Shown: positions 17,617 to 26,060, counted from the first letter of the stretch. The stretch: DNA of 64,000 nt from Streptomyces sp. DG2A-72 (GCF_030499575.1 NZ_JASTLC010000001.1:3806001-3870000), one strand, 5' to 3'. Numbers and translations are program-made. The notes: a model not told the origin generated them from the letters alone.

Positions 17617-18414
17617 TCACTCAGGCCGTACGGTCGCCCGCCACAACTCCGCCGCCTCGCCCGCCACTCCGGGCGCCGTCAGCAGCAACGGCTCGTCGTA
17701 CGCCGGGAGTCGCGGCAGCGCCACCGCGCCCGCCTCCGTGGCGATGAGGAGGGCCGGAAGGCTGTCCACGGGGTGGAACTCGCCGATCGCGGTGGCGGAG
17801 GCGCGGCCCGCGGCGACCTGGGCCAGGGAGAGGGCGGTGGAGCCCATGACGCGGACGGTGCAGTGGCGGGCGGAGAGTTCGGCGAGGAGGGCGTCCATGC
17901 CGGGCCAGTGGGCGTGGGCGGCCCATTCGGTGAGGAAGACATGGCCGGTGAGGGTGGTGTGGTCGGCGGCGTAGGTGGGGGCGCCGTTCAGGTGGGCGCC
18001 CCTGCCGCGGGCGGCCGTGAAGATCTCGCGGCGCCACGGGTCGGCCACGACGCCCAGGAGGGGGCTGCCGTCGGGGGCGGCCAGGCCCAGGGAGAAGGAG
18101 CACCAGCCGATGCCGTGCGCGTAGTTCGTCGTACCGTCGACCGGGTCGATCACCCAGTGCGGGGCGTCGGGCGCGCCCTCGTGGACGCCGTGTTCCTCGC
18201 CCTCGATGCCGTACGAGGGGAACTTCGAGCGCAGCAGCGACCGTACGTACGTCTCGATCTCCTCGTCCGTGTCCGTGACGATGTCGGCGGGGCTCGCCTT
18301 CTCCCGCACCGGACCGTCCGCCGCGCCACGCGGTCGGCGGATCACCTCCGACGCCCACTCGGCCAGCTCGGTCGCGACGGTCAGGGCGCGGTCGAGGTCA
18401 TCAGTCACGGTCAC
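17617..18414 (-). CDS. Inositol monophosphatase family phosphatase
   Basis: 265 residues beginning with GTG 18414. Metal-binding signatures are intact: GIEGEEHG (first Glu), WVIDPVDGTTNYAHG (DPxDGT motif) and GEFHPVDSLPALLIATEAGA near the end. Enzymes of the family dephosphorylate inositol-1-phosphate, histidinol phosphate or related sugars using Mg2+. It starts 17 bp after the alpha/beta hydrolase stop, so they form an operon. The substrate is not resolvable from sequence alone. Confidence 0.9.
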   Translation of the reverse strand: MTVTDDLDRALTVATELAEWASEVIRRPRGAADGPVREKASPADIVTDTDEEIETYVRSLLRSKFPSYGIEGEEHGVHEGAPDAPHWVIDPVDGTTNYAHGIGWCSFSLGLAAPDGSPLLGVVADPWRREIFTAARGRGAHLNGAPTYAADHTTLTGHVFLTEWAAHAHWPGMDALLAELSARHCTVRVMGSTALSLAQVAAGRASATAIGEFHPVDSLPALLIATEAGAVALPRLPAYDEPLLLTAPGVAGEAAELWRATVRPE

Positions 18415-18431
18415 GGTTCACTCGCTGTTCT

Positions 18432-19220
18432 TCAGAGGAAGGAACGCACGGCCGCGTGCAGGCGTTCCGGCTGGTCCAGATGTACGTCGTGAGCCGCGGC
18501 CGGGATCACTTCGAGGGCGGTACGGGTCGGGCGGCGGGCCCGCATGTCCCTGTGGTCGCGCGCGGGCATCGTGCCGTCCGCTCCTCGGATCACGAGCGCC
18601 GGGCAGGTGATCCTGCTCCAGTCGTCCCAGTAGTCGTGCGCGGCCAGTTCCGTCACGGCCGCGATCATTGTGTCGCGGTCGACCCTCGGGTACCAGCCGC
18701 CCTCCCGTTCCTCCACGTTCGCCGCCCACGCCTCATGACCGAAGAAGGCCCGGGCCGCGGCCGGCGAGCGGAACGGCGTCGGCCAGCTCTCCAGCCAGGC
18801 CGCGATGCGGGAGGGCAGGTCCGGGGTCGGGCCGCCCGGGCCTGCCTCGATGAGGATCAGGGACTTCACGAGGGTGGGGTGCGCGGCGGCCAGCAGCATG
18901 GCCGTGTGGCCGCCCAGGGACTGGCCGATCAGGGTCACGGGGGCCAGGGAGAGCTCCTCGATCAGGGCCACGGCGTCCGCGACGCAGGCCGCCCGGCTGA
19001 TCGTCGGCGGGCGGCGGGTGCTCGCGCCATGGCCCCGGGCGTCGTACGTCACCACCCGGCGGCCCTCGTCCAGCAGCCGCCGCACCAGGTCGTCCCACTC
19101 GCCCATGTGACCCGCGAGGCCGTGCAGGAGGAGTACGGGGTCGGGGGCCTGCGGGTTGGGCGACGGGCTGTGGTCGCGGTAGGCGATGTGGGTGCCGTCC
19201 GGGGTGGTGAGCGTCGTCAC
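18432..19220 (-). CDS. Alpha/beta hydrolase
   Basis: 262 residues from GTG 19220 with AGGAA upstream. Oxyanion-hole motif LLLHGLAGHMGEW, nucleophile elbow IGQSLGG, and a C-terminal AAAHDVHLDQPE containing the catalytic His; PALVIRGADGTM carries the acidic residue strand. No signal peptide, so cytoplasmic. The family covers esterases, epoxide hydrolases and haloperoxidase-like enzymes; substrate unknown. First gene of the pair with the IMPase. Confidence 0.9.
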   Translation of the reverse strand: MTTLTTPDGTHIAYRDHSPSPNPQAPDPVLLLHGLAGHMGEWDDLVRRLLDEGRRVVTYDARGHGASTRRPPTISRAACVADAVALIEELSLAPVTLIGQSLGGHTAMLLAAAHPTLVKSLILIEAGPGGPTPDLPSRIAAWLESWPTPFRSPAAARAFFGHEAWAANVEEREGGWYPRVDRDTMIAAVTELAAHDYWDDWSRITCPALVIRGADGTMPARDHRDMRARRPTRTALEVIPAAAHDVHLDQPERLHAAVRSFL

Positions 19221-19253
19221 ATGTGTTCCTCTGTTCCTTTCCTTTCAGATCCG

Positions 19254-19757
19254 TCAGTCCGGCGGCGTCAGATCCGCCCTGCCGAACAACAGGGCGTAGC
19301 CGGGCGGTAGGTGGCTGACGATGCGGTCGACCAGGTCCTCGCCGGCCAGCTGCGGCAGCACGCTCAGGACCGAGCTCACGTCCCAGCGGGCCGTCGCCGG
19401 GGTCGCTCCCTCTATGCGGGCCGCCACCGACTCCACGAACTCCGCCGCGGTGAGCGGGCGCGTGACCGGGATCTGGGAGGCGACCACCCGGGCGGCTTCT
19501 TCGGGGAGGGCCTGGGCGAGGTCGACGCGTTCGTCGCCGATGACACGGCCGCCAAGGGCGGAGAGGACGATGCGGGTGACGCGTTCCGCTTCCGCGGTCG
19601 TCGTGTACTGGCCGGCTTCCCGTACCTTGCCGATCAGTTCACGCCATTGGGGGCTGCGGTGCTCTTCCCTGCGGTGTCGGTCGTCTCCCTTCATCGTGGT
19701 CGTGGCGGGCAGGGTCGTTCTCGGAATCGTCACGCTGGGTACCGACGTCACGCTCAT
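19254..19757 (-). CDS. DUF2267 protein
   Basis: 167 residues. The first ~30 are Thr/Pro-rich and basic; from WRELIGKVREAGQYTTTAEAE the DUF2267 helical domain runs to the end (VLSVLPQLAGEDLVDRIVSHLPPGYALLF). Members pair two copies of a helix bundle and often occur next to stress genes. GGAGGAG lies nine bases before ATG 19757. It follows the Hsp20 gene by 30 bp on the same strand, suggesting a stress operon. Biochemical role unknown. Confidence 0.85.
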   Translation of the reverse strand: MSVTSVPSVTIPRTTLPATTTMKGDDRHRREEHRSPQWRELIGKVREAGQYTTTAEAERVTRIVLSALGGRVIGDERVDLAQALPEEAARVVASQIPVTRPLTAAEFVESVAARIEGATPATARWDVSSVLSVLPQLAGEDLVDRIVSHLPPGYALLFGRADLTPPD

Positions 19758-19787
19758 TGTCGGGGCTCCTCCGGGGGCGGAATACGG

Positions 19788-20105
19788 TCAGCTCCTCAGC
19801 TGCTTCCGATCGCTGCCGCCGCTGATCTGGATACGGCGCGGCTTGGCCTGTTCGGCGATCGGGATGCGCAGGGTGAGCACGCCGGCGTCGTACGAGGCGG
19901 CGATGCGTTCCGTGTCGAGGGTGTCACCGAGGAAGAGCTGGCGGCTGAAGGTGCCCGTGGGACGCTCGGCGACCAGCGGGTCGAAGTGGACGATGAAGTC
20001 GTCCCCGGAACGGTAGGCGTCCATCGCCATCGCGGGGCGGGTGTCGCCGAAGACCTGCTGCGCGAGGCGATCGAACTCGCGGAAGGGGTCGGTGCGCATG
20101 AGCAT
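19788..20105 (-). CDS. Hsp20/alpha-crystallin small heat-shock protein with internal deletion
   Basis: 105 residues from ATG 20105 (AGAGGAG nine bases upstream; an in-frame GTG precedes it). The start [20 protein letters not shown] and end [20 protein letters not shown] are canonical for Streptomyces Hsp20, normally ~140-150 residues. At residues ~42-50 the text goes [19 protein letters not shown]. The family has about 35 extra residues there (FDLPGV..., the V/IERNVLTVRAER strand), so part of the alpha-crystallin beta-sandwich is missing in frame. The chaperone may be non-functional or altered. Two codons downstream features and the promoter look intact. Confidence 0.85.
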   Translation of the reverse strand: MLMRTDPFREFDRLAQQVFGDTRPAMAMDAYRSGDDFIVHFDPLVAERPTGTFSRQLFLGDTLDTERIAASYDAGVLTLRIPIAEQAKPRRIQISGGSDRKQLRS

Positions 20106-20157
20106 CACGGGTCACTCCTCTCATCAGGCGCTGCGGATGCGATGCCCTACGGCTTCT

Positions 20158-20199
20158 TATATAACTCCGAGGAGAAAACTTGACAAGCCTCGACTCAGG
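20158..20199 (-). promoter_or_regulatory. Hsp20 promoter with HAIR-like (HspR-type) operator
   Basis: Reading the reverse strand, a -35 box TTGTCA (20181-20186) is separated by exactly 17 bp from a -10 box TATATA (20158-20163), about 53 bp before the Hsp20 start. Overlapping the -35, 20179-20199 reads CCTGAGT, seven bases, TGTCAAG. The HspR operator HAIR is CTTGAGT-N7-ACTCAAG; 11 of 14 arm positions match with the exact spacer length. HspR control of this chaperone is an inference; RheA control is known for hsp18 in another species. Confidence 0.5.
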
Positions 20200-20266
20200 T
20201 TCACGTGTTCACGCAGCGTGCGGGTTAGCCTCGCCGCATATCGATCGTGAGCGGTTGGAGGCAGGC

Positions 20267-20569
20267 ATGGCGAAGGTTCCCAGCGCGGTGGTCGCCGCGA
20301 GCGGGCTCGTCGGCGGGTACGGCGTGGCGCGGTGGACCAAGAAGCGGGAGCTCGGCGGTGCGGTGCTGGCCGTCGCCGGGGCCGCGGCCGCCTTGCAGTG
20401 GCGGCAGCAGGCCGGCGGGAAGGCCGCCGGCGCGCTGACGGCCGCGTATGTCGCCGGTTTCGCCGGTTCCCACCCGCTCGCGAAGAAGGTGGGCGCCTGG
20501 CCTGCCGTCTTCGGTGTCGCGGGGGCCGTGGCCCTCGCCTCGTGGGCGGTCGCGGACCGGCGGGGCTGA
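20267..20569 (+). CDS. Small hydrophobic Gly/Ala-rich protein
   Basis: 100 residues from ATG 20267, with GGAGG seven bases upstream. Ala/Gly-rich hydrophobic stretches (AVVAASGLVGGYGVARW, GGAVLAVAGAAAALQW, ALTAAYVAGFAGSHPLA, VFGVAGAVALASWAVA) suggest a multi-pass membrane protein. Similar small proteins are common in Streptomyces; function unknown. Divergent from the Hsp20 gene with 161 bp between starts. Confidence 0.7.
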   Translation: MAKVPSAVVAASGLVGGYGVARWTKKRELGGAVLAVAGAAAALQWRQQAGGKAAGALTAAYVAGFAGSHPLAKKVGAWPAVFGVAGAVALASWAVADRRG

Positions 20570-20570
20570 G

Positions 20571-21593
20571 TCACGGTGGGGTGAGGCGGTACAGGGCGGA
20601 GCCATGAGCCGGTAGCTCCGCGTGGAGGCTGTGGCCGTCGTGGGCGATGTCCGTGATTGTCCGCCGGCGAGAACACGGCCGCGTAGCGCGTACGTCCGTC
20701 GGTGTCGTCGGCGGTCCACAGCACGAGGTCCCTCTCCCGCAGCACCTCGCGGTTGCCCCTGCTGTGTCTCTGCCGGGCTGGTGGGCAGATCACCGCCCGT
20801 CATCAGCGGGGAACGGGAGATCAGCCACAGGCTCAGCAGGCTGATCTGCTCGTCGCGGGTGAGACGGCAGAGGCGGTCCTCGCCCCGCTCGGCCCGGATG
20901 CCGATGCGGCCGAGCGGCAGCATGTCGGCGTCGGCCCAGCCACGTTCGTCCTGCCAGGGTGCCCACCTGGCCATCCGGCCGAACTGCGCCTCCACGTCCT
21001 CCCACCGGTCCCACAGGTCGTCGCAGACACGCCACATCGTGGCCGTCTCCCGCAGATGGTCGAGGTGGGCGAGGGAGACGTCCGTACCGGAAGACAGGCT
21101 CAGCTCGATGGGTCGTCGGCCTTGATGAAGTCGACACCCCAGCGGGCGAATTGGGCGACCTGGCCGTCGTAGTACGCCTGGGCACCCGGGTGGTCATGAT
21201 CGAGGCCGTAGTTGTCGCTGTTCCACGCGCATACGGAGCCGGTGTCGGCGATCTCGTCGGCGGTGAAGCCGGTGCCCGTGACGGGCAGCCGGGCGGCGAC
21301 CGCGCGGCGCGGGATGCCGCGCATGATGTGCAGGCCGAAACGCAGGCCCGGTCGATGCACGCGCTCGGCGAGCGGCCCGAATCCGGCGCCGCCGGCCGCG
21401 GACGGGAACCGGTTCGGGGCGGGGAGCTGGCGGCCGTGGGCGTCGAGGACGAGCCGGGCGTCGGGGTTGTAGCCGTGGGCGCGGGCTGTGGGCTCGTACC
21501 ACTGGATGTCCACGACGACGGTGTCCCAGCTGTTCCGGCCCATCGGGGGCGCAGGGCGCGGTCGGGGAGCGGGCGACGTGCGGGGTGGGTCAT
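20571..21593 (-). pseudogene. GH27-like alpha-galactosidase pseudogene
   Basis: Coding pieces in several phases line up in the right order on the reverse strand. They are MTHPARRPLPDRALRP; then MGRNSWDTVVVDIQWYEPTA through GVDFIKADD; then MWRVCDDLWDRWEDVEAQFG through LWLISRSPLMTGGDLP; then NREVLRERDLVLWTADDTDG; and finally SLHAELPAHGSALYRLTPP with TGA at 20571. NSWDTVVVDIQWYEP and FIKADD are TIM-barrel/acid-base regions of GH27 alpha-galactosidase-like enzymes. At least three or four phase changes are needed, and ~50 residues near the FIKADD-MWRV junction are compressed, so this is a decayed gene. Confidence 0.75.
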
Positions 21594-21634
21594 GGGTGAA
21601 GGGCTCCTGAGCGAGTGCGCGCGACGTGACCTGG

Positions 21635-22000
21635 CTACGACTGGGTCTGGTGGCTCAGCACATTCACCACCCGCCCGTTCGGATCCCGGACGAAGAAGCG
21701 TCGTACGCCCCACTCCTCGTCCCGCAGCTCCCGTACGATCTCCGCGCCCGAGGCCGCCACGCGCGCGTACACCGCGTCGACGTCCTCCACCTCCACGCTC
21801 AGGTCGGAGACGACGGGTGCGGTGCGCTCCTCGGTGAAGAGGCTGATCTGGGCGGTGGGGTTGGCGGGGGACGCGAGCGTCACCACCCAGCCCATGTTCA
21901 TGACCTCCTCGAAGCCGAGAAGACCGTAGAAATCACCGCCGGCCTTCATCGCTTCCTCGGACGGGACCTGCACGTTGGGGACGATCCTGCGAATGGTCAT
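21635..22000 (-). CDS. VOC family protein
   Basis: 121 residues. Starts MTIRRIVPNVQVPSEEAMKA, contains FYGLLGFEEVMNMGWVVTLA and ends RRFFVRDPNGRVVNVLSH, the full betaalphabetabetabeta pattern of a bleomycin-resistance/glyoxalase-like fold with the DPNGR turn. Possibly a small-molecule binding or resistance protein; substrate unknown. Separate from the pseudogene upstream by about 40 bp and divergent from the alginate-lyase-like gene. Confidence 0.85.
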   Translation of the reverse strand: MTIRRIVPNVQVPSEEAMKAGGDFYGLLGFEEVMNMGWVVTLASPANPTAQISLFTEERTAPVVSDLSVEVEDVDAVYARVAASGAEIVRELRDEEWGVRRFFVRDPNGRVVNVLSHQTQS

Positions 22001-22091
22001 CGGACGCGGCTCCTCATCGGCGTCGGTTTTCTGTTATCGCCCACAGTCTCCTCCCGTCTCCTGACCGTCCCCAGCCGCAGGCACCCGAGGA

Positions 22092-23567
22092 ATGAGCCAC
22101 GTGACACGACAGATCAGCCGCCGGAGCATGCTCAAGGCCACGGGCGCGGCAGCCGGAGCGGCCGGTATCGGTACGGCCGCGATCCCCACGCCCACAGCGG
22201 CGGCCGGCGCCTACGCGCACCCCGGCCTCCTGCACACCCGTACCGACCTGGCCCGTATGGCGGCCAAGGTGAAGGCGGGTGCCGCGCCCTACACCGCCGG
22301 GTTCGCCAAGCTGACCGCCAACCGCCATGCGCAGAGCGGCTGGACGGCCAACCCGCAGGCCACCGTCGTCCGGGGCGGCGACGGCCAGAACTACGCGACC
22401 CTCTACAACGACATCCACGCCGCCTACCAGAACGCCCTGCGCGGCCACATCAGCGGCGACGACGCCCACCTCGACACCGCCGTGGCGGTCCTGAACGCCT
22501 GGTCGGCCAAGCTCACCGCGCTCGCCGGAAACGCCGACCGCTTCCTGGCCGCCGGCCTCTACGGCTACCAGTTCGCCAACGCGGCCGAACTCGTCCGCGA
22601 CCACCCCGACTTCGAGCTCGCCCGGTCCCAGGAGATGCTGTCCACCGTCTTCGCATCGGTCAGCGACGACTTCCTGGTCCGGCACAACGGCGCCGTCGTC
22701 ACCAACTACTGGCCCAACTGGGACCTCGCCAACATGGCGTGCGTCCTGGCCACCGGCATCTTCTGCGAGGACAAGGCCCAGGTCGCCCGCGCCGTCGACT
22801 ACTTCAAGAACGGTGAGGGCCTCGGCGCCGTCAAGAAGGCCATCCCCGTCGTGTACGACGACGGACTCGCGGAGTGGCTGGAGGCGGGCCGCGACCAGGG
22901 GCACGCGCTGCTCGGCGTCGGTCTGATGGGCACGTTCTGCGAGATGGCGTGGAACCAGGGGATCGACCTGTACGGCTATGACGACAGCCGGTTCTTCAAG
23001 GGCGCGCAGTACGTGGCCAAGTGGAGCATGGGCGGCGACGTTCCCTACACCGCGAACACGCGGGCCAAGGGGGCCATCAACGGCTGGTCGGGCAGCGAGA
23101 CCGTGACTGACGCCGCGGCCGTCGATCCCGCGTCGACCCGCCCGATCTGGGCGATGATCGCCAACCACTACACCAAGCGGCGGGGCATGTCCGCGTCCTA
23201 CCTCACCCAGATCGCCGCGAAGTCCGCGCCGGAGGGCGGGGGCGGGGACTACGGCCCCAACAGCGGGGGCTTCGACCAACTGGGCTTCGGTACGTTGGCG
23301 TTCACGCGGGACAAGTCCGAGAACCCGTCGGCATCCCCGAGCCCGTCGGCTACGGCGTCCGCTTCCACTTCTGCTCCCGCGGGTGGCTCGGACCCCCGTC
23401 CGCAGGGATCGGCCACACCCTCCGCGTCGCCCGCCTCCGACGGGAATCTCGCCGCCACGGGCTCCAACGAGGCCGTCGGCTGGACCGCCGCCGCGGGGGT
23501 CGCCGCGGTCGCCGGCGGCGTGCTGTTCATGCGCCGGCGTGACCGGGTCCGGCGCGAGAGCCAGTAG
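22092..23567 (+). CDS. Alginate lyase family protein, Tat-exported and sortase-anchored
   Basis: 491 residues. Twin-arginine signal RQISRRSMLKATGAAAGAAG at the start; mature protein from ~YAHPGLLHTRTDLARMAAKV, an alginate_lyase (PL5-like) helical barrel ending KWSMGGDVPYTANTR and PIWAMIANHYTKRRGMSASYL. After a Ser/Pro linker (~410-455) it ends LAATGSNEAVGW, a hydrophobic helix and MRRRDRVRRESQ. LAxTG plus helix plus basic tail is a sortase E-type wall anchor. Together this describes a cell-wall-displayed polysaccharide lyase. Substrate could be alginate-like or other acidic polymer. Confidence 0.85.
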   Translation: MSHVTRQISRRSMLKATGAAAGAAGIGTAAIPTPTAAAGAYAHPGLLHTRTDLARMAAKVKAGAAPYTAGFAKLTANRHAQSGWTANPQATVVRGGDGQNYATLYNDIHAAYQNALRGHISGDDAHLDTAVAVLNAWSAKLTALAGNADRFLAAGLYGYQFANAAELVRDHPDFELARSQEMLSTVFASVSDDFLVRHNGAVVTNYWPNWDLANMACVLATGIFCEDKAQVARAVDYFKNGEGLGAVKKAIPVVYDDGLAEWLEAGRDQGHALLGVGLMGTFCEMAWNQGIDLYGYDDSRFFKGAQYVAKWSMGGDVPYTANTRAKGAINGWSGSETVTDAAAVDPASTRPIWAMIANHYTKRRGMSASYLTQIAAKSAPEGGGGDYGPNSGGFDQLGFGTLAFTRDKSENPSASPSPSATASASTSAPAGGSDPRPQGSATPSASPASDGNLAATGSNEAVGWTAAAGVAAVAGGVLFMRRRDRVRRESQ

Positions 23568-23961
23568 TCACCCGGCACGGTGGCTGGGGTGAGGCGGGTC
23601 GCGCAGCCCGGCGCTGACGGGGCGCCGCCTGCGCCCACCCGTGCCGCCCCAGGCGGCACGCATGCCCGCAGCTGGGCGGGACCGGCCCGCCGCCTACTGG
23701 GCGGGCGCCGCCCCGCAGCACGCATGCCCGCAAGTCGGCGCGTCGGCCGGCCCGCAGTCGCCCGCGGCGGGACGGGGACGGGGCGGGGGGTGTCCGCCCG
23801 CAGCGGCGGGCGTCAACGCGGGGCACCTGCGGACAAAGGGCAACCGCCCGACCGAGGACGGACACCCCCGCCCCGGCCCCGACCCACCCACCGACAGCAG
23901 GCGCTACGCGCACCCCCACTTCAGCCGCAGCCCCGCCGGGAGGCATCCCCACCACACGGCC
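23568..23961. repeat. Gene-free region with dispersed repeats
   Basis: Between convergent genes. 23598-23671 is a copy of a dispersed element also at 27633-27743 (shared GTCGCGCAGCCCGGCGCT, GCCGCCTGCGCCCACCC and AGGCGGCACGCATGCCCGCA). A degenerate further copy of the GCACGCATGCCCGCA end lies near 23717-23735. 23770-23880 is a long imperfect inverted repeat: CGGGGACGGGGCGG... on one side and ...CCGCCCCGGCCCCG on the other, with inner arms GTGTCC/GGACAC, that could form a large cruciform. No coding sequence seen. Confidence 0.75.
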
Positions 23962-24450
23962 CTACCTCTGCAACACCCCCTCCGCCCAGTCCTCCCCCTC
24001 CCTCTCCCCCTCCCGCTCCCGACGGAACGCCCGCCCCACCGTCGCCGCGACCAGCACCCCCGCCGCGATCACCAGACTGAAGAAGGCCCAGGCCAGCGGC
24101 CAGGCCCCGGCGAAGCCGTCCGGCGGGCCGGGGTGGGTGCGCAGCGAGATGTACATCAGAGTGACGGGCGGGGCGGCGATCAGGACCAGGGGCCACGCCA
24201 AGTGGTCACGATGGCCGAAGTACGCCGCCAGGAGCAGCAGAGCGACAGCCAGGAGGATCACGCCCACGCCCGTCACAGGCGTCGTCTCATGGACAGAGCC
24301 CGGGGTTTCGACGCGGTTGCGCAGGTCCCAGGGGATGCAGACCAGGTACGCCGCCGCAGCGAGCACGGCGCCGAGTGCGCGGGTCAGCCAGCGTTCCGGC
24401 CAGGAGCGCGTCCGCAGAGGGCTCAGCAGCTTCTCGGTCTTCTCGGTCAT
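23962..24450 (-). CDS. Four-helix membrane protein
   Basis: 162 residues. Cytoplasmic start MTEKTEKLLSPLRTRSWPER, then hydrophobic helices ALGAVLAAAAYLVCIPW, VGVILLAVALLLLAAYF, AWPLVLIAAPPVTLMYI and PLAWAFFSLVIAAGVLVAAT, and an Arg/Glu-rich tail REREGEREGED. No recognised domain. Last gene before the repeat cluster. Confidence 0.7.
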   Translation of the reverse strand: MTEKTEKLLSPLRTRSWPERWLTRALGAVLAAAAYLVCIPWDLRNRVETPGSVHETTPVTGVGVILLAVALLLLAAYFGHRDHLAWPLVLIAAPPVTLMYISLRTHPGPPDGFAGAWPLAWAFFSLVIAAGVLVAATVGRAFRREREGEREGEDWAEGVLQR

Positions 24451-24517
24451 GCATACGAGGGTTCTCCTCCGGACCGGCGTTCGACAGAGTACGCGTACTC
24501 AGACGTACGTAGTCGGC

Positions 24518-24650
24518 AGCGCCCCAGAGGGGCGCGGGGCTGTATCAATTTGCGGCTCCGCCGCGTGGGCGCGACCAGCCACGACGGCACCGCAGACGAC
24601 CGACGGCACCGCAGACGACCGACGGCACCGCACACCCAGCGGAGCGCTCA
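24518..24650. repeat. Dispersed intergenic element (family B) with internal tandem repeat
   Basis: Resembles 50107-50199: both carry GGGGCGCGGGG, then GCGCGACCAGCCACGAC, then GCAGACGA-CGACGGC and end GGCGGAGCGCT or AGCGGAGCGCT. Such elements are scattered through Streptomyces genomes, often at gene ends. This copy has an internal 19-bp unit (CGACGGCACCGCAGACGAC) tandemly repeated about 2.7 times at 24582-24633. Confidence 0.75.
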
Positions 24651-26060
24651 CGCCCCGACCACCCGCGTCAGCGTATAGATCAGCAGCCCCGCCAACGACC
24701 CCACCACCGTCCCGTTGATCCGGATGAACTGCAGATCACGCCCGATGTGCGCCTCGATCTTCCGCGTCGTGTGCTCCGCGTCCCACCCGGCGACCGTGTC
24801 GGTGATCAGGGAGGTGATCTCCTTGCGATACGTGGAGACCACATACACCGCGGCCCCCTCCACCCAGCTGTCGACCTTGCCCTGCAACCGGGAGTCGTCC
24901 GCCATCCGCGCCCCGAGGGACAGCAGCGAGGCCCGCACCCGAAGCCGCAGCTCACTGCGCTCGTCCTCGGCCGCCGAGACGATCATCGAGCGTACGGCGG
25001 TCCACGCGGACGCGATCAGATCCTGGACCTCGCCCCGCCCCAGCACCTCCCCCTTCAGCCGCTCGACACGCGCGCGCGTGTCCGTGTCGGACTGGAGGTC
25101 GGAAGCGAAATCAGTCAGAAACCGGTCGAGCGCACCCCGAGCCGGATGCGACGGCATGTCCCGCATCTCGGTCACGAACCGCAGCAGCTCCTTGTAGACC
25201 CGCTCACCGACCTTCCGGTCGACGAACCGCGGCGTCCATCCCGGAGCCCCGCCCTGCACGGCGTCCATGACCTGCTCGTCATGCAGCACGAGCCAGTCGT
25301 GCGCACGCGAGACGACAAGATCGACGACCCGCTTGTGCCCCCCGTCGGCGACGACCTTCTCCAGCATCTTCCCGATACCGGGCGCGATCTCCTGCGCATC
25401 GGCCCGCCGCGTGATCGCCTCCCCCACCACGGCCTGCACATCGGAGTCCCGCAACACGGTCAACGCACCCCGCAGAGCGGCGGACAACTCGGCCGTCACC
25501 CGGTCGGCATGCTCCGGCTCCGCAAGCCACGCGCCCAGCCGGCTCCCGATCCCGACGGCCCGCAACCGCTGCCGTACGACGTCCTGAGAGAGGAAGTTCT
25601 CGCCGACGAACTCGCCCAGGGAGACGCCCAGCTGGTCCTTCTTGGTCGGGATGATCGCGGTGTGCGGAATGGGCAGCCCGAGCGGGCGCCGGAAGAGAGC
25701 GGTCACAGCGAACCAGTCGGCGAGCGCGCCGACCATGCCCGCCTCGGCAGCCGCGGCGACATACCCCGCCCAAGGACCGGCACCCTCGCCCGCGGCCCAC
25801 TTGGCCAGGACGTACACCACCGCCACGAACAGCAGCAGCCCGGCAGCGGTGAGCTTCATACGGCGCACCCCGCGCTGCTTCTCCTCGTCCGCGGCGCTGA
25901 ACGTCGTCATCGCGCGCGCGGCAGCGGCGGGGACGCCCCGGTTACCGGCGGCCCCGGGACGGGCATGCTGCTCTACATCAGCCGCACCCGTTCCACCCGG
26001 TTCATCAGGTTTGGTACGTTCCATCCACTCCACCCGTTCGCGGCCCCTCGTACTCCTCAT
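24648..26060 (-). CDS. DUF445 membrane-associated protein
   Basis: 470 residues starting ATG 26060 after GGAAGGGAC. The first ~65 are polar; residues ~66-110 form a hydrophobic pair (LTAAGLLLFVAVVYVLAKW and AGYVAAAAEAGMVGALADWFAVTALFRRPLG). LADWFAVTALFRRPLG is the DUF445 signature. A long helical middle and a C-terminal helix IRINGTVVGSLAGLLIYTL follow. The family is predicted inner-membrane with a coiled-coil periplasmic/cytoplasmic body; physiological role unknown. It is divergent from the SGNH esterase gene, 191 bp between starts. Confidence 0.85.
   Translation of the reverse strand: MRSTRGRERVEWMERTKPDEPGGTGAADVEQHARPGAAGNRGVPAAAARAMTTFSAADEEKQRGVRRMKLTAAGLLLFVAVVYVLAKWAAGEGAGPWAGYVAAAAEAGMVGALADWFAVTALFRRPLGLPIPHTAIIPTKKDQLGVSLGEFVGENFLSQDVVRQRLRAVGIGSRLGAWLAEPEHADRVTAELSAALRGALTVLRDSDVQAVVGEAITRRADAQEIAPGIGKMLEKVVADGGHKRVVDLVVSRAHDWLVLHDEQVMDAVQGGAPGWTPRFVDRKVGERVYKELLRFVTEMRDMPSHPARGALDRFLTDFASDLQSDTDTRARVERLKGEVLGRGEVQDLIASAWTAVRSMIVSAAEDERSELRLRVRASLLSLGARMADDSRLQGKVDSWVEGAAVYVVSTYRKEITSLITDTVAGWDAEHTTRKIEAHIGRDLQFIRINGTVVGSLAGLLIYTLTRVVGA

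Noticed and set aside
20180..20208. TTGACA at 20180 as a -35 for the forward gene at 20267
   Set aside because: No -10-like hexamer 16-19 bp downstream (ACGTGT), whereas the reverse-strand reading has a perfect spacer and -10 for hsp20.
23770..23880. Large inverted repeat read as IS terminal repeats
   Set aside because: No transposase frame between the arms (only ~60 bp) and no target-site duplication visible; more likely a structural intergenic repeat.
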